A DNA stretch of 9,936 nucleotides from Planctomycetia bacterium (GCA_009923125.1 RFUD01000055.1:1-9936); one strand, 5' to 3'. Shown: positions 1 through 6,499, counted from the stretch's first letter. The notes: a model not told the origin generated them from the letters alone. Numbers and translations are program-made.

Positions 1-1180
1 TCGTCGTGAGCACGCACATGAGCACGCAGGCGACGAACAGCCGCAGGTCGATCAACCCCGCGTCGTGGGCCGCCGCCGCCATCACGATCCCGAGGATGCC
101 CCGGGCATTGAGACCACAGCCCACGGCGAGCGCCTGACGGCTGCTCATGCCGGCGATCGTGCCGCCGAGGTACACGCCCGAGATCTTGCCGAGGAACGCG
201 ACGGCCGTGACGAGCGCCACGAGCCCGGCGTCGAAGCCGGCGACGAAGTCGGCCGACACCGCCATCGATACGAAGAAGATCGGGGTGAACGCGGCGTAGG
301 CGAAGTCGCCGATGATCGTGAACGGCTCGGGCTGGTGCTCGTAGACGCCCGCCAGCGCGATCCCCATCACGAAGGCGCCGAGGAAGGAATGGAGTCCGAG
401 GTGCTCCGACCCGGCGGCGGCGACGAGCGTGAGCGCGAGGATGCAGGAGATCGACCCGGCCGGGTAGGGCAGCCGCTCCCGGGCCCAGCGGAGCAGCGGC
501 GGGAGCAGGAAGCGGCCTGCGATCACGATGCCGCCGAGATATACCGCCACCGTCCCCAGCACCGCGATGCCGGTGCCGGGCTCCGTCGTCCGTGGCCCGA
601 ACTCCGCGAGGATCACGGCGAACAGGCCCCAGCCGACGAGGTCGTCGACGAGCGTCGCCGCCATGATCGTGCGGCCGATTTCGCTCTTGAACAGCCCCAT
701 GTCCATCAGGATCCGGGCGATCACCGGATTGGCCGACAACGACAGCAGCGAGCCCATGAACAGCGCCGTGGCGAACCGGTCTTTCGCCGTCACGCCGATC
801 ACGTCGGGAAACACGTAGCACATCACGAATCCGAGCAGGAGCGGGACGAACGTGCCCACGCTGCCGACGAGCAGCGGTCGCCGGCCGCTCCGCCAGAGCT
901 CACGGAGGCTGATGTCGAGGCCGATCGTGACGATGAAAAACAGCATGCCCACCCGGGCGATCGCCATCCGCGCCGATGCCACCGGGCCGGAAGGCGGGAA
1001 GAGCCAAGCAAACGCTTCGGGGGCCAGTCGGCCGAGCACGGTGGGGCCGAGCAGCAGGCCGCCGGCGATCTCGCCCACGACGGCCGGGATTCCGAGCCGT
1101 CGGGCCAGCCCGCCCAGGACGATGGCCGTCGCCAGCATGGCGGCCAGATGCAGCGACAAGACCGTCCAATCAGCCTGCAT
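1..1180 (-). CDS. CPA2-family cation:proton antiporter (partial, 3' end outside window)
   Basis: This is a multi-pass inner-membrane Na+(or K+)/H+ exchanger of the CPA2 type. I translated 393 codons from the ATG at 1180 by hand, and the frame stays open to the left edge. Near the N-terminus, residues 31-50 (IPAVVGEIAGGLLLGPTVLG) are the classic first helices of the family. Residues 149-158 (SANPVIARIL) and 177-184 (LVDDLVGW) hold the transport site, where the double Asp (D179-D180) marks CPA2 rather than CPA1 (Asn-Asp). Residues 264-276 and FTPIFFVS (298-305) match later helices, and 356-367 (GLNARGILGIVM) the Arg-containing helix. A C-terminal TrkA-N/RCK domain, as in KefB/C, would lie outside the window, so the ion and the regulation cannot be told. 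Only a weak AGG precedes the ATG. The gene lies 133 bp downstream of the sigma operon on the same strand, so read-through is possible. Confidence 0.93.
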   Translation of the reverse strand, partial: MQADWTVLSLHLAAMLATAIVLGGLARRLGIPAVVGEIAGGLLLGPTVLGRLAPEAFAWLFPPSGPVASARMAIARVGMLFFIVTIGLDISLRELWRSGRRPLLVGSVGTFVPLLLGFVMCYVFPDVIGVTAKDRFATALFMGSLLSLSANPVIARILMDMGLFKSEIGRTIMAATLVDDLVGWGLFAVILAEFGPRTTEPGTGIAVLGTVAVYLGGIVIAGRFLLPPLLRWARERLPYPAGSISCILALTLVAAAGSEHLGLHSFLGAFVMGIALAGVYEHQPEPFTIIGDFAYAAFTPIFFVSMAVSADFVAGFDAGLVALVTAVAFLGKISGVYLGGTIAGMSSRQALAVGCGLNARGILGIVMAAAAHDAGLIDLRLFVACVLMCVLTT

Positions 1181-1240
1181 CGTGCGGGGAATCCTGGGCC
1201 CTGCCGGCGGCTCGCGCGGCGCAGGCCACAATACTCGCCC

Positions 1241-1256
1241 CGCGGTTCATGTGCCA
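1241..1256 (-). promoter_or_regulatory. Weak candidate promoter for the antiporter gene (sigma-54-like -24/-12)
   Basis: In the 133-bp gap before the antiporter, the minus strand reads TGGCACATGAACCGCG. The GG and GC fall at the -24 and -12 positions of the sigma-54 consensus with the right spacing, but the usual TT of the -12 element is CC. About 10 bp further on, TATTGT (1233-1228) could instead be a sigma-70 -10 box, with TGGCAC as a poor -35. Either would start transcription some 50 bases before the ATG at 1180. Single-site matches like this are common by chance. Confidence 0.15.
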
Positions 1257-1313
1257 GAAGCCGGCCCTGCAGCGGGCGGGCGGGAGCCCGAAGTGTTCCT
1301 CGTCGCGCGGCTG

Positions 1314-1727
1314 CTACGATCGGCGACGGGCACGGACGGCCCGGCGGCCGCGCCAGCGGCTCGGCGAGACGCCGTAGCGGCGCTTGAATGCCACGCTCAT
1401 GTACTCCGCGTGACGAAATCCGCACTGCGAGGCAATCTCCTCGAGCGCGAGATCCGTTTCGATGAGCAGTTGCTCGACTCTCGCGAACTGCACTCGCACG
1501 ATCTCCTCGTGGGGCGTGCGGCCCAGTTGCTCGACGAATGCTCCGTCGAGCCAGCGCCTGCTGGCCCGCACGTGCGCGGCTACATCACTCACATGGATGC
1601 CTCGCGTCGCATTCTCGTGAATGAATCGCACTGCCCGCCCGAGGATCGTGCCGTCGTCATGCACGAGTTGGTCGCTGCGGTGTGGGCCTTTGCCGACGGG
1701 GCGCAGGGGAAGCCAGCCCGTGATCAT
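1314..1727 (-). CDS. Stand-alone XylR-type AraC DNA-binding domain protein
   Basis: This 137-residue protein consists almost entirely of an AraC/XylS-type DNA-binding domain with two helix-turn-helix units (about residues 44-65 and 93-114). It has the signature TDLALEEIASQCGFRHAEYM, then SVAFKRRYGVSPSRWR, and ends in a basic tail. It aligns by eye with the C-terminus of E. coli XylR, including the linker before the domain: LPLRPVGKGPHRSDQL corresponds to the 'VPPxxVxxRRSTD' stretch that joins the XylR sugar-sensing domain. That periplasmic-binding-like sensor (normally some 270 residues) is absent. The ATG at 1727 is firmly supported: AAGGAGGTG sits 5 nt upstream, and the ATGA overlaps the stop of the preceding FecR-like gene. 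The reading frame continues open upstream, but that part is antisense-style Arg-rich shadow. It presumably acts as a transcription factor; the target and signal are unknown. Confidence 0.85.
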   Translation of the reverse strand: MITGWLPLRPVGKGPHRSDQLVHDDGTILGRAVRFIHENATRGIHVSDVAAHVRASRRWLDGAFVEQLGRTPHEEIVRVQFARVEQLLIETDLALEEIASQCGFRHAEYMSVAFKRRYGVSPSRWRGRRAVRARRRS

Positions 1728-2758
1728 TGCCGCACCTCCTTCCGATGGTCGGCCACGGTCACGACGGCCGGCGCTGCGGCTGAGACGGCGATGTCGATGT
1801 CGTCGACGTACTGCCCGCAGCGGGTCGCGACGTCGGCGTCTTCGTCGGCGCGGTATTCCGTGAGGCAGTGCAGGAGCAGGTAGCGGGCGCCCTCGGGAGC
1901 CGTCACCGCGACCGAGACTCGTTGCCACGTATCGGGGTCGGCGTCGATCCGCTCGCGGGCCTGCGCGGTCGCGACGGCACTGGGGTTTTTCTGGGCGGCG
2001 TCGAACTGCTCCCGCCAGTCGTCTCCAAGATCCTGCGGGTGCTTGTCCGTGGCGATCGCGCTGATCCAGCACTGCCGTGACTCGCCCGCGATCCGGCAGC
2101 CGTTGAAGCACGCCGAGAAGTCGATCCGCACGTCGCGACTGCCGGCCGCCGCCCGCACCGATTCCAGGTCGATCACCCGCCAGATTTCCGAGGCGAGTCC
2201 CTGCCAGACGACCCCCTGTGGCCGGGGCGACAGGAACTTCAGCATCCGTTCGCCCGATCTCGGCACGACGCCATACTCGGCACCCACCACCACCGTCTCG
2301 TCGCCGCTCCAGACGTCGAGGCGGTCGGGCACATCCCATTGCTCCGGCGCCGGCGGATGCTCGAACCCCTCCTCGTGGACGACGATCGCCCGCTGCACCC
2401 CGCCGAGCAGTCCCGAGTAGGCGAAGGCCAGCGACGTGACGACCGACCCGATGCCGCAGCCGCTGACCACGAGCAGGGCCATGCCTGCAGCGATGCCGCC
2501 CCGCAGCCAGGCTTTCCGGCCTCCTCGGGCCGACAGGGCCTGACGTGGGGGCCGGCCGGCCGAGCCGACAGGAGCGTCACCCGACGCAAACTCGATCCTC
2601 GCCGCCTCGTGGACCGCGGCGTGCAATGCCGCGCGGCGCCAGAACTCGTGGCGGACGTCGATCGACTCGAGGATCGCCACCTCCAGTTCGGCGAACTCGA
2701 CGTCGTCGATCGTGCCGTCCAGCCAGGCTTCGATCAGGTTGTTCGTGCGGTCGTTCAT
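1724..2758 (-). CDS. FecR-like membrane protein, putative anti-sigma factor
   Basis: The product has 344 residues. The N-terminal 80 residues are soluble and acidic, with a planctomycete FecR-style start (LIEAWLDGTIDDVEFAELE, then HEFWRRAALHAAVHEAAR). A basic patch (80-86) leads into a hydrophobic segment at about 88-118. The rest (about 125-330) is a predicted extracytoplasmic beta-rich domain, beginning EGFEHPPAP...WDVPDRLDVWSGD and ending QYVDDIDIAV, like the jelly-roll ectodomains of planctomycete FecR-type proteins. It has five cysteines (C217, C221, C230, C298, C314). No HxxxCxxC zinc anti-sigma motif is present. The ATG at 2758 shares its A with the sigma-factor stop (TGATG), and GGAGG lies about 9 nt upstream. 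Its place directly after an ECF sigma gene is the main reason for the anti-sigma call; the sensed ligand is unknown. VSGC at 98-101 looks like an internal lipobox. Confidence 0.8.
   Translation of the reverse strand: MNDRTNNLIEAWLDGTIDDVEFAELEVAILESIDVRHEFWRRAALHAAVHEAARIEFASGDAPVGSAGRPPRQALSARGGRKAWLRGGIAAGMALLVVSGCGIGSVVTSLAFAYSGLLGGVQRAIVVHEEGFEHPPAPEQWDVPDRLDVWSGDETVVVGAEYGVVPRSGERMLKFLSPRPQGVVWQGLASEIWRVIDLESVRAAAGSRDVRIDFSACFNGCRIAGESRQCWISAIATDKHPQDLGDDWREQFDAAQKNPSAVATAQARERIDADPDTWQRVSVAVTAPEGARYLLLHCLTEYRADEDADVATRCGQYVDDIDIAVSAAAPAVVTVADHRKEVRQ
1733..1741 (-). promoter_or_regulatory. Strong Shine-Dalgarno inside the end of the FecR-like gene
   Basis: The minus strand reads AAGGAGGTG, a nine-base complement to the usual 16S rRNA 3' end, 5 nt before the ATG at 1727. 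It lies within the last codons (K-E-V) of the FecR-like gene. It fixes the start of the XylR-type gene and shows that the short protein is translated in its own right rather than being the remnant of a longer frame. Confidence 0.8.
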
Positions 2759-3288
2759 CAGGTTGTCCCTCCCGTTCCATCCGCGGCGAGTTTCGCCGCC
2801 ATGCAGTCACGCAGCGCGTCGCGGGCCTTGAGCAAGGCCGTGTTCACGCCCCCCGCCGTCCTCCCGAGGGCCGTGGCGATCTCGCGCGGCCCTTGCTCGA
2901 GGAAATACCGCAGCCGGATCAATTCCCGGGCGCGGGGCGGCAGACGCTTGAGGCAGTCGAGCAGGAGGGGCAGCCACTGCTGGCCCAGGTCGGGCCCGAG
3001 TTCGGCGGCGGGAATCGAGTCTGCGAGCGATTCGACGACCGCTGGCGAGAACCGCCGGGCCGCCCGCCGGTTTTCGAGCGCCTTGAGCCGGGCGATCGCA
3101 CAGGCCCAGGCCACGAAGTTGGTCTCCGCTTCGAAGTCGGCGGCTTTCGCGGTGATCGTCAGGAATGTCTCCTGCACCACATCCTCGGCCGCCGCGAAGT
3201 CTCCGGTGAGCGCGATGGCGAAGGCCCGCACGGCGGACTGATGTCGCACGAACAACTGCTGCACGCCGGCGACGACTGGATCGCTCAT
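2758..3288 (-). CDS. ECF RNA polymerase sigma factor (Rhodopirellula/Verrucomicrobium-type)
   Basis: This 176-residue sigma-70 family protein has regions 2 and 4 only, which is the normal size for an ECF factor. Region 2 covers about residues 9-76, with FAAAEDVVQETF (31-42) as the core-binding helix and TNFVAWACAIARLKALENRR (56-75) as the -10 recognition part. Region 4 covers about 112-163 (LPPRARELIRLRYF, then GPREIATALGRTAGGVNTAL as the helix-turn-helix). The LFVRHQ opening and the FVAWACAIARLKAL segment are typical of the planctomycete/Verrucomicrobium family. The ATG at 3288 has AGGAGAGGG about 5 nt upstream. The gene is the first of three overlapping genes and is followed by a FecR-like membrane partner, so I infer that it is held inactive until an envelope signal arrives and that it may drive its own operon. 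Its regulon cannot be read from this sequence. Confidence 0.93.
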   Translation of the reverse strand: MSDPVVAGVQQLFVRHQSAVRAFAIALTGDFAAAEDVVQETFLTITAKAADFEAETNFVAWACAIARLKALENRRAARRFSPAVVESLADSIPAAELGPDLGQQWLPLLLDCLKRLPPRARELIRLRYFLEQGPREIATALGRTAGGVNTALLKARDALRDCMAAKLAADGTGGTT

Positions 3289-3336
3289 CCATCCCTCTCC
3301 TCTCGAGATATGACGCGGAGCCCCCGAAACTCACCC

Positions 3337-3355
3337 TCCGGTTCCCGGAACGGGA
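3337..3355. promoter_or_regulatory. Imperfect 19-bp dyad in the divergent sigma / BNR intergenic region
   Basis: TCCGGTTCCCGGAACGGGA is an inverted repeat with 9-bp arms, 8 of 9 pairs matching, around a central C. It lies about 50-67 bp before the sigma ATG and about 135 bp before the chosen BNR start. Each strand reads GGAAC, which resembles the -35 core of many ECF promoters, but I find no convincing -10 element at the normal spacing in either direction. It could be an operator for a dimeric regulator or a chance dyad in GC-rich DNA. Confidence 0.25.
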
Positions 3356-3488
3356 CAAGACTTGATGTTTTTGGCAGGACTTCGGGCCAGCGCCCCTCTG
3401 CCCCGACCGTGTGGCAGATACTCTGAGAGCCGCCGCCTTCTGGCACGCCTTCCTGCCGCCTGCCCCCGCCAACCCTGCCCGAACCCCG

Positions 3489-4940
3489 ATGCCTTTCCGC
3501 TTCAGTGAAGCCTCCGACCGGCCCGGGAACAATCGACTCCCCAGCCTGAGCATGCTGACGGTGCTTCTCGCGGCATGGCTCGCAGTGTGGACCACGGCGA
3601 TCCGTGGTGCCGCCCCCGTGTCAGGCGACGAGGTCGTCGGTAGCATCGACGTGGCGCCCGTGTGGGCGGGGCACCCGGTTGGCTTCGCGCTGCTCACGCA
3701 GCCCGAACGGCAGTACGTGGCGTTCTACGCGGCCGACCGGCATCTCACCGTCGCATCGCGACCGCGAGGCGGCGACTCCTGGCAATTCTTCCGTCTCCCC
3801 TCGCAGCAGCCCGGGGCTTCGCGGTATGGCGCGGCTGAGGCGTCGGCCGTGGTCGGCTGGGACAGCCACAACTCGATCGTGATGGCCGCCGACTCGACGG
3901 GCCACCTGCACCTCGCCGGCAACATGCACTGCAACCGGCTCACCTACTGGCGCACCCGCGAGCCGGGAGCGATCGACACCTTCGAGCCAGTCGCGGCGAT
4001 GGTGGGCCGCGACGAGGAGCAATGCACGTATCCGGTGTTCATGAAACTGGCCGACGGCCGACTCGTGTTCCAGTATCGCTCGGGCCGGAGCGGCGACGGC
4101 AGCACGTTCCTCAACGTGTACGACGCCAAGGCCCGGTCATGGCGGCGGCTGGTGGACTCGCCCGTCTTCGACGGCGAAAAGAAACGCAATGCCTACCCGC
4201 TGACTCCCGTCGCCGGGCCGGACGGGGCGTTTCACATGTCGTGGGTGTGGCGGGAAGCGCCCGACGCGGCCGCGAACCACGATCTCTCGTACGCGCGAAG
4301 CCGCGACCTCGCCCACTGGCTGACCGCCTCCGGCCGGCCGATCACGCTGCCGATCACGCTCGACACCGCCGGCGTGATCGTCGATCGCATCCCGGTGGGC
4401 GGAGGGCTCCTCAACGGCTCGGGGCGGGTCGGATTCGACTCCCGGAAACGCCCTCTCCTCTCCTACTTCAAATACGATCCGTCGGGCAATTCCCAGGCGT
4501 TCGTGGCCCGCCGCTCGGGTACGGTGTGGAAGGTCGTGCAGCTCAGCGATTGGGATCATCGCTTCGAACTCGAGGGGGGCGGCTCGCTGCCGCGGTACGA
4601 CATCCACCTCGGGGCCGTCGAGCCGGGCAAGGAGGGGGAACTGCGGCTCGAGTTCGGCCACGTGAAGGAGGGCTCGGGCGTGTGGGTGCTCGACGAGGAG
4701 ACGCTCGCGGTGCTCCGCACCGAGCCGGCGAAGCCGCACTACCCTCGCAGCCTGTGGAAGGTGGAGTCGAAGTTTCCCGAGATGAAGCCGCGCTACGCCG
4801 ACGACGCCGGCGCGTCGGGCGAGCCGGGACGGCGGTTCATCCTCCGCTGGGAGACGCTCGGGGCGAACCGCGACAAACCGCGGCCCGAGCCCTGGCCCGA
4901 GCCGTCGATGCTGCGCGTCGTCGAGCTGCAGGAGAAGTAG
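3489..4940 (+). CDS. Secreted BNR_4-type beta-propeller protein, putative polysaccharide lyase
   Basis: The product has 483 residues from the ATG at 3489. A hydrophobic run (residues 22-37, MLTVLLAAWLAVWTTA) followed by IRGAAP looks like a Sec signal peptide, so the mature protein is probably exported. The body resembles BNR repeat-containing family proteins (BNR_4). It has SHNSIVMAADSTGHLHLAGN, MHCNRLTYWR, CTYPVFMKLADGRLVFQYR, SGRSGDGSTFLNVYDA and HDLSYARSRDLAHW, with repeated 'DxxGxxH' blade turns. H127, H147, Y181 and R197 have the spacing I recall for the active site of propeller ulvan lyases (PL24/PL25); that link is an inference. No start has a good ribosome site. GTG 3411 would put about 47 residues before the hydrophobic run, and ATG 3552 gives a signal peptide without a basic n-region. 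The gene diverges from the sigma operon and converges on accD, with only 31 bp between the two stops. Confidence 0.8.
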   Translation: MPFRFSEASDRPGNNRLPSLSMLTVLLAAWLAVWTTAIRGAAPVSGDEVVGSIDVAPVWAGHPVGFALLTQPERQYVAFYAADRHLTVASRPRGGDSWQFFRLPSQQPGASRYGAAEASAVVGWDSHNSIVMAADSTGHLHLAGNMHCNRLTYWRTREPGAIDTFEPVAAMVGRDEEQCTYPVFMKLADGRLVFQYRSGRSGDGSTFLNVYDAKARSWRRLVDSPVFDGEKKRNAYPLTPVAGPDGAFHMSWVWREAPDAAANHDLSYARSRDLAHWLTASGRPITLPITLDTAGVIVDRIPVGGGLLNGSGRVGFDSRKRPLLSYFKYDPSGNSQAFVARRSGTVWKVVQLSDWDHRFELEGGGSLPRYDIHLGAVEPGKEGELRLEFGHVKEGSGVWVLDEETLAVLRTEPAKPHYPRSLWKVESKFPEMKPRYADDAGASGEPGRRFILRWETLGANRDKPRPEPWPEPSMLRVVELQEK

Positions 4941-4971
4941 TGCCGCAGAGTGCCACGCCGCGGCTTGCGCA

Positions 4972-5802
4972 TCAGCCGCCGCAGTAGTCGATCGCGCGGG
5001 CGATCTCGCTCTTGAGATCCTTGCGGGCCACGATCCGGTCGATGAAGCCGTGCTCGAGCAGGAACTCGCTCGTCTGGAAGCCCTTCGGCAGTTCCACGCG
5101 GATCGTGGCCTTGATCGTGCGCGGGCCGGCGAAGCCGATCAGGGCCCGCGGCTCGGCGAAGCAGAGATCACCGAGCGAGGCGAAGCTCGCCGCCACGCCG
5201 CCCATCGTGGGGTTGGTGAGCACGGAGATGAACAGGCCGCCGGCCTGCGAGTAGCGGGCCAGGGCCGCCGACACCTTCGCCATCTGCATGAGCGACAGGA
5301 TGCCCTCGTGCATGCGGGCTCCGCCGCCGGACGCGCTGACGATGATCAGCGGCAGCTTGTGGGCCGTCGCCCGCTCGACCAGCCGGGCGAGCCGCTCCCC
5401 GACGACGCTCCCCATGCTGCCCATGATGAACGACGAGTCGGTGACGCCCACGGCCACGCGCCGGGCGCGGATCATGCCGCCACCCGTGAGCGCCGCGTCG
5501 GACAGCCCCGTCCGCTTCTGCTCGGCCACGAGACGGTCGGCGTAGGGACGCTTGTCCCTGAACCCCAGCGGGTCGGTGGGCCGCAGGTGGGCGTCCCACT
5601 CCTCGAACGTGCCGCTGTCGAGCAGTTGGGCGATCCGCTGGGCGGCGGACACATACCAGTGGAAGCCACACTGGGGGCAGACGTTGAGGAGCTCCTCGGC
5701 CTCTTTCCGGTAGATCGTGGCCTGGCAACCGTCGCACTTCAGCCACAGCCCCTCGGGGACGCCCCGCTTGGGGCGGGCCGTGGCGTGACTCACACGTTCC
5801 AT
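4972..5802 (-). CDS. accD: Acetyl-CoA carboxylase carboxyltransferase beta subunit
   Basis: With AccA, this protein moves the carboxyl group from carboxybiotin-BCCP to acetyl-CoA, giving malonyl-CoA for fatty acid synthesis in the cytoplasm. It has 276 residues. The N-terminal zinc ribbon has C23-x2-C26-x15-C42-x2-C45, as in E. coli AccD. The crotonase-fold core carries SASGGGARMHEGILSLMQMA (156-175), TNPTMGGVAASFASLGD (196-212) and ALIGFAGPRTIKATI (220-234), then LPKGFQTSEFLLEHGFID near the end. The protein is slightly shorter than E. coli AccD and lacks its C-terminal tail. The ATG at 5802 is supported by AGGAG 6 nt upstream. The frame is open further upstream, but that stretch is Arg/Pro-rich and lies in the intergenic region and the neighbouring gene. 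It sits 94 bp after the pseudo-phosphatase gene, probably in the same operon; no accA is visible. Confidence 0.97.
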   Translation of the reverse strand: MERVSHATARPKRGVPEGLWLKCDGCQATIYRKEAEELLNVCPQCGFHWYVSAAQRIAQLLDSGTFEEWDAHLRPTDPLGFRDKRPYADRLVAEQKRTGLSDAALTGGGMIRARRVAVGVTDSSFIMGSMGSVVGERLARLVERATAHKLPLIIVSASGGGARMHEGILSLMQMAKVSAALARYSQAGGLFISVLTNPTMGGVAASFASLGDLCFAEPRALIGFAGPRTIKATIRVELPKGFQTSEFLLEHGFIDRIVARKDLKSEIARAIDYCGG

Positions 5803-5808
5803 CGCTCG

Positions 5809-5813
5809 CTCCT
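5809..5813 (-). promoter_or_regulatory. Ribosome binding site deciding the accD start
   Basis: AGGAG on the minus strand lies 6 nt before the ATG at 5802. It selects this codon over upstream in-frame starts (for example the one giving MAPPHSEIGQERA before the family's own N-terminus). Confidence 0.65.
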
Positions 5814-5896
5814 GTCCGATCTCCGAATGTGGCGGGGCCATCCCTGGCCGACGCGTCGTCAGTGTATCCGCGGTGGTCGGGCGACGCTGCGCCGGC

Positions 5897-6499
5897 TCAC
5901 GCCCGGGCCCGCTGCAGCCGTGCCGCTGGACGCCACTGGGCCGCGAGCGGCACTTCGACGACGGCCGACTCCGCGGGCCCGCGCGACCACAGGTCGTCGA
6001 TGGCGGCGCCGGCGGTGAGCCAGCGCACCACCTGGTCGAGCGGTGCGGGCACCACCACCGCGATGCGACCGCGGGGATGCCGCCGCCGCAGCGCCGCGAG
6101 CGCCGATTCGACACGGCTGCAGGCCTCCTCCAGCAGTTCCCCGTCCGGTGGCGACACCGCCCACGGGTTGTCCTGCCACTGCCGGTAGACGCGGGGCTGC
6201 TTCACGCGGATGTCGTCCACGAGCATCCCCTGCCACAACCCCTGGTCGAAGTTCGCCAGGTCGTCGAGCTGCCGGGGCCGCAGGCCGAGACCACCGAGGG
6301 CGTGGCGGGCGGTCTCGAGCGACGCCCTGTCGGGCGCCACGTAGAGGGCGTCGATGGGCGAGGCGGCGAGCCGCGTCGCCAGGGCCCGCGCTTCGGCCAC
6401 GCCCTCGGCCGCCAGCGGCATGTCGAGCGTGCCGCGAATGCGGCCCTGCAGGTCGTAGTCGGTCGTTCCCGCACGAATCACGACGAGGGAATCGGCCAT
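5897..6499 (-). CDS. Histidine-phosphatase-fold protein lacking both catalytic histidines
   Basis: This 200-residue protein has the layout of phosphoglycerate mutase / histidine phosphatases. Residues 5-29 follow the family start (RHGET..., then QGxxDxPL) but read IRAGTTDYDLQGRIRGTLDM: the nucleophile histidine is A10. The second arginine region is kept (VAPDRASLETA, R58), as are the GLWQG (87-91) and PPDGE (117-121) motifs. The usual Glu before GxWxG appears to be N83, and the second 'SHG' histidine is replaced in VVVPAPLDQVVR (A152). With both histidines gone it should not form a phospho-enzyme, so a mutase or phosphatase role is unlikely; a binding or regulatory role is possible. The ATG at 6499 has no good ribosome site (GGAG is 13 nt away). 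It starts 31 bp after the rpe stop and precedes accD, so it is probably co-transcribed with both. Confidence 0.85.
   Translation of the reverse strand: MADSLVVIRAGTTDYDLQGRIRGTLDMPLAAEGVAEARALATRLAASPIDALYVAPDRASLETARHALGGLGLRPRQLDDLANFDQGLWQGMLVDDIRVKQPRVYRQWQDNPWAVSPPDGELLEEACSRVESALAALRRRHPRGRIAVVVPAPLDQVVRWLTAGAAIDDLWSRGPAESAVVEVPLAAQWRPAARLQRARA

Noticed and set aside
65..1387. Long plus-strand frame (440 codons) over the antiporter
   Set aside because: It is the antisense of a clear CPA2 antiporter. Its product is a charged Arg/Glu/His-rich string with no family features, typical of shadow frames in very GC-rich DNA.
1728..2339. Upstream extension of the XylR-type frame
   Set aside because: It runs in another frame over the FecR-like gene and is Arg-rich shadow. 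The Shine-Dalgarno and ATGA overlap at 1727 mark the true start.
3411..3488. GTG at 3411 as start of the BNR_4 protein
   Set aside because: It would place about 47 residues before the signal-peptide-like hydrophobic run and has no ribosome site. It remains a possible but less likely start.
4941..4971. Terminator between the convergent BNR_4 and accD genes
   Set aside because: The gap is 31 bp and holds only an 8-bp palindrome (GCCGCGGC) with no loop and no T-run, so I do not call a terminator.
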